Positions 1 to 10,533 of a stretch of DNA of 64,000 bases are shown here, in pieces (within the stretch, counting starts at the first letter, position 1; every line of letters begins with the position of its first letter). The DNA lies in contig OZ020269.1 of assembly GCA_963971225.1 (NCBI GenBank), forward strand, positions 81,010,450 to 81,074,449. Reading direction: 5' to 3'. Source of the stretch: Melieria omissa. Lineage: Eukaryota; Arthropoda; Insecta; Diptera; Ulidiidae. A program made the position numbers and the translations under genes. The notes beneath the pieces are model-generated. The model saw nothing but the letters and a program-made list of their open reading frames with translations. It was not told the DNA's origin and did not search any database.

Positions 1-460
1 TGAGGTCACACGAGCGAGACTCAACCCTTGGCTGGCTATCACTAAAGTGAACTAAAGTGAGCTGTTTAGCCATTACCGGCCGGCACCCACGTGGAGGGTT
101 TGGAGGAGGAATTTTTGCCAGCCAGAAGAGAGGAAGGTACGTCGCAAAATCTTCGGCCCTGTGTTCGTATTTCCGACAAAAATCGCATGCGAATAAACAA
201 CGAGCTGTATGAGCTTTTTAAAGACATTGACGTAGCACAGCGAATTAGCATGCAGCGGCTATGCTGGCTTGACCATGTCTGCCGGATGGACGATGAAGCT
301 CCGTCGGAAAGGTATTCGAAAGGTATTATAGTTGGAGGTCGACGGCGAAGAGGTGGAAGGACCAAGTTGAGGACTCCCTATAATCTCTTGGTGTGATCAA
401 CTGGAGAAGGCGCGCGCAAAGCAGAGGCGCCTGGAGAGAGCTTTTGAGGTAGGTTGTAAC
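1..460 (+). mobile_element. 3' fragment of a non-LTR retrotransposon (RTE/CR1-like LINE)
   Basis: A frame starting inside positions 91-396 encodes the region behind the reverse-transcriptase core of many LINEs. It reads INNELYELFKDIDVAQRI, then MQRLCWLDHVCRMDDEAPS, then a basic GGRRRRGGR stretch. The R/Q-RL-W-L-x-HV-x-RM block followed by basic residues is typical of the LINE polyprotein C-terminus. The catalytic part would lie to the left of the window. The frame breaks near 396, so the copy is presumably dead and 5'-truncated or cut by the window edge. The exact clade is inferred. Confidence 0.7.
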
Positions 461-488
461 CCGATAACGTGTTGTTATGGCCAGTTAA

Positions 489-759
489 CCTTCTGCCTGT
501 CTCTTGTTCAAAATCGCAATCGCTGTCATTCTGACCCCAACCAAATGGTCATATAATTTACTGGCAAAACATGAAGAAATGTTACACATAAATCACAAAA
601 TAAAAGGGAAAAGCCTCGAAAAGTGTTCTTCTCGATTTGTTATTGGGTCGTAAGCGCGATTAACACTAAATAACAAAAGTAGCAGAGCGCACAAAACCGC
701 TCAACCGTTTTTTTAATTCCGCCTGGGGTCAAATAGACCCCAAGGGACAGGCAGAAGCC
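489..759. mobile_element. Short TTAA-flanked inverted-repeat element (piggyBac-type MITE, degenerate)
   Basis: TTAA at 485-488 is followed by CCTTCTGCCTGTC. The inverted partner GACAGGCAGAAG lies at 746-757, followed by CCTAAG, a probable mutated TTAA. Just inside the right end is the palindrome GGGGTCAAATAGACCCC. There is no coding capacity. The assignment rests on the TTAA and the 11-bp inverted match only. Confidence 0.45.
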
Positions 760-1930
760 TAAGTACGTATTGGGGGTTTTAAAATTCAACCGGTCCCTAG
801 GCTACGCCCCTGATGACAAATATTAGTTTCACTTATTAATACACTTTCGGAAAAATTAGAAACTTGTGCGTATTTGTTCCATACTCAGTTTTGTGTTGAC
901 CAGTGCTAAAGTATTAAAAATAATAAATTTTTATATTCCTTGAAATGTTAAAAATTTTCATATTGTGCATATTTTGTGCACTTGTTTTGTTTGCGTACAT
1001 AAAAGGTGTAACCGCAGTAAGATAAACATTTGTTTAGAACTATGCTTCATGTCCTATCATTGGTATATACATATATATGCCTATACAAAATTGAGAGCAA
1101 TATTATATATTATAATATCTAAATGCGTAGACTGCTCGTGACCAGCGGGTAGTTTCGAAGCAAATTCATTGCAAAAACATAACCGTGAATGATAATTCAT
1201 ACTTGTAGACAAATGCATGACACTGAAGTTGTTCTGAACTTATGGCAATGAAATGTAATGCCTACCTATCAGTAATCGCCCCCTAACTTGCACTGAAAGC
1301 AAGTGAGTTACAAGAGCAACGAAACCGCATACATAATATACGAGTATATTGAGCCTGAACGTAGCATACCCTATAAAAGACCTCTTAACGAGCGAGGCAG
1401 CTTAAAACTGTCCACCATTTAAGTACAAGCAGTGCATTTCTAAAAACTCGTATGCATGACATATATACGGACTGTAGGTCATTATACCATCATTTTTTTG
1501 GAAACATTTCGAATCGTTATTATCAAAGCAAAGAAACGTGGACGGAACATTGCACTGTGTAGGGTGCTCAAATCACAAGCAAAATGAGTTGGAACCAAGA
1601 ACCTTGGCTCTAGCTGTAGCCGTACATGCATAGACACTGTACAGCGCTATAAAATATATATATAGTGTACGAGTCAGAGTGTACTAAGTTAGCCGCATAA
1701 GGTGATGTGAACCCTACAGCCAGCCCGATTTAACTTCTTGTTAGTTAACATACTTAGAAGTGTTCTTTGGGGTTAAATTCGTTGCAGATTAGGTTCAGAT
1801 ATCACAATTTTCCTACATAGTTATATTTCTGTTGAAAAGTTTTTTAAGTTTAAGATGCTAGAAAAATTAGAAATTTTATTTTATCTATGAGTTATTGGGT
1901 TGTTGTTAATTACGGATTATGGATTACACA
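760..1930. other. Gene-free AT-rich sequence
   Basis: No open frame with recognisable protein similarity, no RNA gene and no clear terminal repeats were found. Short (TA)n runs occur near 1065 and 1650. Confidence 0.5.
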
Positions 1931-3003
1931 GCACAACAAAAAAACACTTTTTTTCTGTTGCATGGAGTTTTTCTACTGTTTCTTACTAATTTGGAATCTA
2001 TCCTCCGCTGATTTCGAATCTATCCTCAGATTTTTTCTAGCAGTTCTAGTTAGTGAGATATAGGTACCGTGTCATTTTTTCAGTTTTTCCTCTACTATTT
2101 CCATATTTTTGAAAGTAATTTCTAAACCAAAACACCGATTGACATGATTTTCATCTCATCGCATTAACAATGCCGCACGGCTTCTTTTTCGATGCAACTT
2201 ATTTATATAAGTTTTAAAATGCCGAAGTTAGGTGTATAATGAAAGCCGACACATCAAGCAATACAACACAGCTAAATTATTTGGCGGAATACACATTCGC
2301 ATCGAAATAACAGGAAAAATGTACCATAGCGATTTTCATCACTTTTCATACTTTTTCCTTAACAAATTAGGGGCCTGAAAATATGCAAAGTTTTTAATTT
2401 TTTTTTTGTTTCGAAAAATTCAAAATATTTTTGTTTTTTGCTTGTATTCTAAACTAAAATTTGAACATATAAAAGAGCATATTTTGAGGCTCCTAATTTT
2501 TTAAGGAAAAGGTATGAAAAGAGATGAAAATCGCTATGGTACAGTTTTATTATTTTTTCGATGCGAATGTGTATTCCGCCAAATAATTTGGCTGTGTTGT
2601 ATTGCTTGATGTTTCTTCTTAAGATATTCATATACTTCGTAACTTGATTTATGAAGCATCTGTACAATTTTCGCCATCAGAAAAAACGCCTTGAAATTCA
2701 ATATTTTCCTACTTTGAAACCGTATTACAACGCCAATTTAGAACGCATAAAATTGATTAATATCAGAAAAGATGGCGTGAAATATTGTAAGTGCAAAATA
2801 TAAAAATCATGTCGATAGGATTTTTGGTTCAGAAATTACAGTCGAAAACGAGAAAAAAACCGAGGAAAATTCGAAAAAGTGACACGCCCATTTTTTGCGA
2901 AAACTAGAGCTGTTACATAAAACGGAGTATGGTTTTGAAAACAGCGTGGAAAAACAATTCAGATTCATGTTAAAAACTCCATGCAACAGACATGCTGTTG
3001 TGC
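1931..3003. repeat. Large imperfect palindrome (about 1.07 kb, two arms of roughly 500 bp)
   Basis: The outer ends GCACAACA (1931-1938) and TGTTGTGC (2996-3003) are inverted copies. Next inward, CTGTTGCATGGAGTTTTT (1955-1972) pairs with its complement at 2972-2989. Matching continues inward with substitutions. The best block is 2251-2386 (begins ACATCAAGCAATAC) against 2478-2612. The loop of about 90 bp around 2390-2475 is AT-rich. The form fits a foldback-type element or a locus giving a long hairpin RNA. No open frame is convincing. Confidence 0.75.
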
Positions 3004-5697
3004 AGTGTTATTATTGTGTAAAGGACCATTGAGCAAATCGCTGCATAGGGCTCCGCAATGGCGACTCCGGCGTACGAGTCGTTTACGTGTTAATATTTAA
3101 ATTTGCACTCATGTGTGGGTAAGGTAGACGGACGAGTGTACGGTAGCATGGTGCACATGTTTTTGTAAATGTACTATACCGTTTTTTGCATTTTATAATT
3201 TTCAGTACGTTCTAAGGCAAAATGGCTGCATGCAATTTGGAAGGTTTACATACCAGTTGTGGTTGTTTGCAGTGATCTCGCCTGCCAGCAGCTTGATGGA
3301 AATGTATATGAGCACATCGTTGACTCAGAGATTTTTCTTCTCCCCCTGTTGTTTTCCCCTGATTTGTTCCCTACGTTTTTGACAGTTGCATGTGACAAGC
3401 CTCATCATGTGAAAGCATTTTATGTTGTCCACTATTAAGGACGTTCAATGTTTGCTTTGGCTTCAAATATATTACGGAACAAATTTAAAAAAATACAAAG
3501 GGCTTGAGAATTTCGACGAAATTTTTACAAGGGAATTTACTCAATACAGGTAGTCTCCATAATTGAGTTACATTTAGCGATACTTACTAAAGCCCGGCTG
3601 ACATTGTCTTCAGAAAGCCATAAAGACAACTACATATATTTTCATAACGTTGTAAGACTTTTGAAAATAAATAATGGTTTTAGTTATTTGATGGTATCAA
3701 TTATTTATCGGTATAAAATGAATGCGGTCAAATATCGTCGTTATTATTAATAGCATAAAACTCTGTTGCGGAAGCAAAAGACAAATTACTCACATCACTT
3801 TGACTTCTAAGAAAATAGACACGGATATTTGCTACGTACCTATAGTATAAGCGTACACTAAATTCGATCGAAATGAAATCACGAAAAGCGAAACGGAGTT
3901 CCATATTTCAAGGGACCTACGTATGCACACTGGCACGCGAATTAAATAGCAATAATAATAACAACAGCGCTACAGCAACAGCAAGAAGAAAGGGCAATTG
4001 AACCGCCCGTCCTAAACCTCCTGAATCTGCGATGGCTCGCGAGCACACTGAGTTACCCCAACTGGCAAACAAGGCTGGGTAGGCGGCACACGTGGCTGCC
4101 ACATCAGTGGCGAATAACTCAACGCGAAATCAGAGTGGAGCGAAACGACACATGACTCTTGATATTTTTCCACTTTCGATTGTTGATTTCGTCAGATGTG
4201 AAAAGCGTTTACTCAGTTCTTTGGTGGCGACGAAAGAACTTTGACGCACACATAGCCTTTTTATACGAAACTGTATTTTTCGCCTCGGCGTATTGATTCA
4301 AACATCCGCAACCGTTGTGCCGTGTCGATTTCGTTCAATTTGCTGCACTTGCGTTGAGTGTGCAAGAAGTGGATCGAATGTAATCAATGCCACAATATAA
4401 ATTACGTCAGCAAGAAATGATTTATCGGTCGTCGTAAACTCAGGAATCGATAGTAGCCGTTACTTTTCGAAAAACGCAGTCAGGTAATTTAGGATGCATG
4501 CCAAATTAACATCAGTACCTCCCATTTACATGACAAACTGATTGCAATATAGTGTATCGGACATATGTGTGTAGTTACAGTTATTGTAAACAATGAAACA
4601 AGTGAAAAAGCACATTTGTGTAAATAAAAGTGGCAGTTACGAAACATATGCTCAAAAACTTGCTGGGTACTGCATCAACACCACGCAACTCAATATCTGC
4701 GTTTGCGCACAAATGTCCGCTTTTCGAAACCTGCATTATTCCTTATTTACCAGCGCTTGTATTCGCTCCAGTGGCGAACACATTCAGGCGCGCTGCAGCG
4801 AGGAACGACGAAAGCGATTCACTACTATAAATGAGGCAATTATTTTCATTGCGGTTGTCGCAACGCAAGTGAGTCGCGTGTCATATTGCTAAGTGTATTA
4901 ACTAACGATGCTGCGGGCAAGTGAACGAAAATCGTAAACGGGCAAAATTGATTGTCGAGTGAATAACCTGCCACAAGCCCCTCGAAATGGTATGTTTATT
5001 GTGTTTCTGCGTTGCTATAGACTGCACAACGGTAAATATTAAATTAACACGATCGCCGTACGATTCACTAAAACATGTGGCTACCATGGTACAAGTGATT
5101 ATTTCATACTATACGACAAATCAAATCGAAGACTCAAATAACCGCAAAAGAAAAGCTAAAGTTTATGCTTTAAATTGTATTGGTGATGTTTACGTTTTTC
5201 TAACGAAGCGATATATGGGCTCAAACAACCATAATGAATGTCTCCCGATGTGCAGTGCAGTTCACGATCGGATTGCAAACAACCCTCCTACTTTGCTACA
5301 TCTTACAAGTTTGATCACTGAAGTTTGATCACAAGTGTATGTGGGTGTTCAATTTTTAGTAGATGATACTACTTAAAAATTTTCAACGATCATTTGATTT
5401 TCACACACTTGCGTTTTCACAACTAAACGTTCTATAGGTCCACATTTCAAGCTATGCTAATGAGTTGGCTGTGAATGGTTCAATTTGAGTCAAATTGATT
5501 TTTTAAGCGTTTTGTTTTCATTAAAAACAAATTGAATGTACAAGTTCTATTTGAGCCGATAAATCAATGCTTTCCATTTACTTTTGCAAGATTGTTTCAT
5601 GTGAATTTTCACAGTTAAAGACTACATTCAATTGAAAAAATGAAAACGTTGAGCTTTTGCTTTAATTCCTATTTTTCAATAAAATTATACATTTTAA
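3004..5697. other. Intergenic sequence, no supported gene
   Basis: Several open frames of 60-113 codons occur on both strands (for example 4593-4892 and 4987-5328). They overlap each other, have no domain-like composition and lack consistent splice context, so none is called. A short (CAA/AAT)-rich stretch lies at 3940-3985. Confidence 0.5.
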
Positions 5698-6381
5698 GGG
5701 GGTCCTCTAGTACAAACGGTGTTTAAAAAAAATTTTTTTTTTCAGAAACTGAAAATTATAATGGGATAATTCTTCGTATATTTATTCTTTACATATTGAA
5801 TTATAAAAAAAATTTCCACGTGCTACCGCGAACACTGTTGGGGTCCGCCAGCTGAGTACCGGCCATGTTTTTTTTGTAAGTCCGCGTTTGCGCCATCCTA
5901 ACTTTGCCCCTGTTCGTCTGAAATGTAATCCAAAAATGTGTTCCTAAAAAGCATTACTCCAATTAAAGGATGACCTATAATGAACCCGATCTGATTAAAA
6001 TTGAACCCGCGGCATCATTTTAACGTGTTGTTTTGAAATTCGCCCTTTTTTTTGCTCTTAAAACTCCCCCCAAAAATCGGCTCGTCAATGGAGCGCAATC
6101 TCCGTAGGTCAACCCGTGAAGCAAAAAGTTTTGAGTACAGCAAAACAAGAATCAAGTGAATCGGTCAATTAGTTTCGACGGAATCATGGCGCAATGGTCA
6201 AAAAAGTGTTTTCCAGATAAACGCGTTTAAAGAGACGAGACGGATTTGAGGCTCTGTATCTCAGAGACGTTTACGAATTCGTCAATATCCGTTCCTATAC
6301 TTTTTCTATGATAGTTATACTATAAAAATATGAAATTAAAAAAAAATCGATTTTTTCAAAATTTACAACTAGAAGACCCCC
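5698..6381. mobile_element. TTAA-flanked inverted-repeat element (piggyBac-type MITE)
   Basis: TTAA at 5694-5697 precedes GGGGGTCCTCTAGT. The right end carries ACTAGAAGACCCCC (6368-6381), then TTAA at 6382-6385. The terminal repeats match over 14 bp with one mismatch. The 684-bp interior has no coding frame with a recognisable product. The TTAA duplication is the piggyBac signature. The family itself was not identified. Confidence 0.65.
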
Positions 6382-6889
6382 TTAAGGTAATTAAAAAATC
6401 GTACATGTTAGCTAACGGCAGTGATTCAAATTATTGAAAAATATATGCTGTACATGCATATATGGATTACTAATGCACAGTATTCCTGAAAAATTCGTTC
6501 AAGATAATTCAAAACTTTTATCGGAACAATTTAATTTTTGCAAAGCTGGAACTTAATATATCGTTCTTAACAATACAACAGCGTAAATCTTATACATATA
6601 ATTATTTGTCCTGACTGATTGACTGATTCATTATCGTCCAGCCCAAACCGATTAAGCTACAAATATGAAATTTGAACTATAAGTAGATCTTGAAAAATGA
6701 ATGCCCACTAATACGGGATTTTTTAAATCGAATGTATGAACAAATTTAATTTAATAGGTCTAAAGACTTCAAACTTGGTGAAAATACTCTAAGTCAAAAA
6801 TAGTTAATTGGACACGTATTTTCCAATTTTTCAGAAATCAAAGTTTAACGCGGTTAACGCGGGGCATCACTTAGGCCTAGTGGCCCATT

Positions 6890-8196
6890 TTGAGGGGATG
6901 ACTTCGCCTATACGCTTCCCGACCAAGAGAACCATCTGGTAACTCTGATCAATTCGTTTTTATTGCTTGGGGGATGTTCTCCAGATCAGCCAGGCAGCTG
7001 AAGAAGTGCGGTCCCAAGAGTCTTCCTACAGCAGACCTAATCTTTTTGCGTGTTGACCCATAGGGCAGTGTCCAGTTATGATGCCTACCATCCCTATAGA
7101 GGGTTTGTTCAATTCTCTGGATCTACTCAAGTCAGTCATAGGCCAGATCTGTCTCGCTGTGAAGCATGATTCTTCTTGGAGCCATCTGATGTTAGCTCTG
7201 TTGATATGTGCATTCTTCAGATGCAGCTTATAAGTGGAGAGTAGTATCCCAACTTCCTCCACGACGTTGATGGATTGCAGCTCCATACCTGCTCTTACTA
7301 GCTCGTCGGATAAGCAATTACCCTCTATGTCCTTGTGCCCAGGCACCCAGCAGAGGTGCACGTTGTACTGCTCGGAGATCTCGATCAGAGATGAGCGGCA
7401 GTGGAGGGCTGTTTTGGAGAGGGGGCTGTTTAGCGCTCAAAGCAGCGCGTGAATTGCGGCCTGACTGTCTGTGTAAATGGTGATTTCCCGGTGATCCCCG
7501 GTAGATCGCATTTGGTTTGGGACTAGGGACTACATTGTCAACTTCGGTTTCCCGAAACGGAAGCCTACTGGCAATGGAAGAATGACCTACTTCTGTTCGG
7601 GCCCAGGGGCGGTCGCATTAAGCCTTGCAGCCGTGCAACTCGCCACGAGCTCTCCTTCTGAGTATCCAGAGCTTTGGTTCTCAGGGCGCCTGTGATCAGC
7701 AGGGACGCCATTCTTTGAACTTTATTTAGTTGGTTAAGGTACAAGGATTTGCTCAGGGCTGTTCACCATACTGTCATTCCAAACATAAGAATTGGCCTAA
7801 CCACTGCTGTGTAAAGCCAGTGTATTGCACGTGGTTTCAGGCCCCAACTTCTGCTTATAGCCCCTTTTACAAGTGTATAGAATGGTAGTGGCTTTCTGGA
7901 TGCGATCGGTGCTGCTATCTTTCCAGGTGAGCTTACGATCTAAGATTATCCCAAGGTACTTGACTTTGTCGGTGAGTTGGATAGGAGTACCGTTCAGTGA
8001 GGGTGGGCTGAAACGCGGAATCCTGTGTTTCTTCGTGAAGAGCATAAGATCCGTCCTAGCAGCGTTAACACCCAGACCGCATTCTCCTGCCCATGAAGAG
8101 AGTGTATCTATAACACCTTGTGTTAGTTCACTCAAAGTGTCGACATATTTTTCTGAAGCCAAGAGGTCTATGTCATCTGCATAAGCAATTACGTGG
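6890..8196 (-). mobile_element. 5'-truncated LINE fragment: RT palm (YADD) plus RNase H
   Basis: On the minus strand the frame near 8196-7797 reads VIAYADDIDLLASE, the reverse-transcriptase catalytic box. It continues through WAGECGLGVNAARTDLMLF and KVKYLGIILDRKLTWKDS, the usual RT thumb motifs. After frame breaks, 7361-7026 reads VPGHKDIEGNCLSDELVR, the C-terminal catalytic region of a LINE-type RNase H. RT plus RNase H points to the I/R1/LOA/Jockey-like group. Everything 5' of YADD is missing, and the frame is broken between the two domains, so the copy is dead. It sits inside the minisatellite array at 6612-9130. Confidence 0.85.
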
Positions 8197-8475
8197 CATC
8201 TTGAGGTTGCAAGCCTTGTAATGAGGGTTGTAATGAGGGTTTAACGGGGTCAAGAATGGGTGAATTTTTGTAAAGGCGTAAAGAAAGGTTAAAAGTTTGT
8301 ATGGAAAACACGATTTTTGGGCTTTTTGACTTAAAACTTGGTAAAAGCATAACAAATGAAAATTTGATGCGTGTTTTTCATTTTTTTTTAAATCGAAACC
8401 TGACGGCTAACAACGGGTTAAGAGTTTGTTTAGAGTAACTGTAAAATCCCTGAATTAATGGGTCTATTGACTTCA

Positions 8476-8816
8476 CGGCAGCCGCCGTGGCTCAGTTGGT
8501 TAGTGCGCGGTCCAACGAGTCGCATGCAGAGCGACGCAAGATCGAATACTGCATGTAGTAACACCTAAAAAAAATAACGGGAAACTCGTTTTCTCTTTCG
8601 GTGGCTGTCCTCTCAGCTGGAAATGGCAAACCTCTGAGAGTAAAAATTGCCTATGAAAAAGCTCCCAACCTGCCGTTCGGAACCGGCATAAAACTGTAGG
8701 TCCCTTCCACCCGCGTACAAAATTCACACGCAGAACACGGGTGGTTGCGGGAAGCTAGGCCTTAGTCTCGCGTAAGCGGGCTGTCGTGCCAATCAATTAT
8801 TATTATTATTAATTAT
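8476..8816 (+). mobile_element. tRNA-derived SINE with 11-bp target-site duplication
   Basis: The head GCCGCCGTGGCTCAGTTGG carries a good Pol III box A (TGGCTCAGTTGG, 8488-8499). A decayed box B (AGATCGAATAC) follows near 8540. The body includes GGCAAACCTCTGAGAG and ends in (ATT)n. The 11-bp sequence TATTGACTTCA flanks it at 8465-8475 and 8817-8827, a clear target-site duplication that lies in a unit of the surrounding minisatellite. A related copy is at 54517-54718. Confidence 0.8.
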
Positions 8817-9271
8817 TATTGACTTCAAACTTGGTGAAAACACGTTAAATTCAAAATAACTAGGCATACAGTTTTCATTTTTTTTTAACAAAATCTGACG
8901 GGTCGACAATGAGTTAAGCGTCTAAGAATTAAGAATTAAGAGTTAAGAATTTACATAATTTAATAGGTCTAATGATTTCAAATATGGTGAAAGCACTTCA
9001 AATGATAAATAGTTAAACAAGCATTATTTCATAAAAACCTATCGGGGTCAACGAAGAGTTAAACTTGATTTATTGGGCTATTGACTTCGAACTTGCGTGC
9101 ACAGCCGCGAAGCCCTACTAGTATGTTATAAATAAATCGATGATATGAATTAACGATATAGGTATTATTATGTTGTGTAGTCATGTCCACCAGTTGAAAA
9201 CCCCGCACAACCAACAAAACCGTAATTTATTGGCACTGGGTATAAAGTTATTATGTAGTGAGATCCATCTA

Positions 9272-10533
9272 GTGGATGAGTGCATAAGTTCGTGCCCGAT
9301 TTTAAGTCAAAACTCAAATTAAAATTTGTCAAAACAAAATCTTTATTAATCAATTATGTATGTTCGCCATCATGTTCGGCAGTCCACTCCCAACGATCAA
9401 CCAACTTACGGATGCCGGATTCATAAAAATCACGCGTTTTTTCGTTAAAAAAGAGGACACGGTGGTTTTTAACGTCGTTCACGGTTTTAAATCTTTTTCC
9501 ATTCAAATTGTTCTGCAATGATCGGAATAAGTGGTAATCAGAAGGCGCGATGTCTGGTGAATATGGAGGATGCGACATGATTTCCCAGTTCATCTGCTTC
9601 AGTTTGGACAGAGTCGGTTTTGCAACATGTGATCTGGCGTTGTCGTGGTGGAAGAGGACTCCTTTGCGATTGGCCTAAATCGGCCGTTTTTCTTCAATTG
9701 CTTTCTTTAATTGGGCCAATTGCTGACAATACTGATTCGCAGTAATCGTTTCGCCAACGGGCAAGAGCTCAAAATATATCACTCCTCGGATATCCCACCA
9801 AATACACAGCAACACCTTCATCGGATGCAATCCACCCTTGGAGACCGGTTCCGCCTTCTCGTGTGCCTGTTTCTATGTTCGTTGTTCCATGTTTTCGTTG
9901 GACATTGTTGTACAGAATCTCTCGTCACCTGTCACAAACCGATCCAGAAAAGGCTCATTTTTAATACGTCGAAGCAAAGAATTGGCTGTTATTACACGGT
10001 CCACTTTATTTTTTTCACTCAACTGATGCGGCACCCAAGTATGGAGCATCAAAGTGTACCCAACCTTTTCTAAATGACGAAATGCAGTTGATTTGTTTAG
10101 TTCAGTTCTTGGGCAACCTCTTCCGTTGAAACGCCGTCGTCAAGGTCGGAAAGCCGTCCAGCGCGAGGTCTTGGTCTTTGAGGTTAAAATCACCAACTCG
10201 AAATTTAGCAAACCATTTCTTCACTGTGCGAAGCGCTGGTACACGGTCCAAATAAACTACTTAAATAGCTTTCGTTGCGGCGCCAGCAGTTTTTCCCTAC
10301 CGAAAGTCGTATAACATAATATGACGGTAATTTTCGTTTTCGTTATCCATTTTCAATGCGCTATTCCAACAAGCAAACTCAAAGAAATCAAAATGATTTG
10401 ACGCTTAATTCAAAGTTAGATTTGTCACGTTTACAAAGAATTACAACAAGTATACATTTCAGTCATGAGTACCAACCGTGAACGATTGAAGCGCCACCTA
10501 GTAAAATCGGGCACGAACTTATGCCTCATCCAA
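9272..10533 (-). mobile_element. Mariner-family DNA transposon, inactivated copy (1262 bp)
   Basis: TA at 9270-9271 and 10534-10535 flank inverted ends. The shared core GCATAAGTTCGTGCCCGATT is at 9282-9301 and, inverted, at 10505-10524, with TGGATGAG-type tips outside it. Length and TA target duplication fit mariner. The encoded transposase lies on the minus strand and is broken. Confidence 0.9.
9354..10350 (-). pseudogene. Mariner transposase pseudogene
   Basis: The minus-strand start MDNENENYRHIMLYDFR at 10350 begins a mariner-type transposase. A stop codon follows almost at once, and further stops interrupt the N-terminal half. The C-terminal half is better preserved. It reads GVLFHHDNARSHV, then MSHPPYSPDIAPSDYHLFRS, which contain the second and third acidic residues of the DD34D triad with the expected spacing. 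The last codons (RWEWTAEHDGEH) end near 9354. The protein would cut and paste mariner DNA in the nucleus. With several stops this copy cannot make it. Confidence 0.88.

Larger units (their letters stand above)
6612..9130 (+). repeat. Minisatellite-bearing element (Helentron-like?), interrupted by a LINE and a SINE
   Basis: Degenerate units of about 100-120 bp recur near 6740-6860, 8360-8475 and 8817-9110. Each unit holds AATAGGTCT, then GACTTCAAACTTGGTGAAA, then GATAAATAGTTA, then TCTGACGGGGTCAAC, then a GAGTTAA block. Similar arrays lie at 20146-20645 and, inverted, at 53983-54480. The array is split by a LINE (about 6890-8196) and a SINE (8476-8816). The head near 6612 and a tail at AGCCGCGAAGCCCTACTAG (9103-9121) suggest one element. 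The Helentron link is only a resemblance in architecture. Confidence 0.55.
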
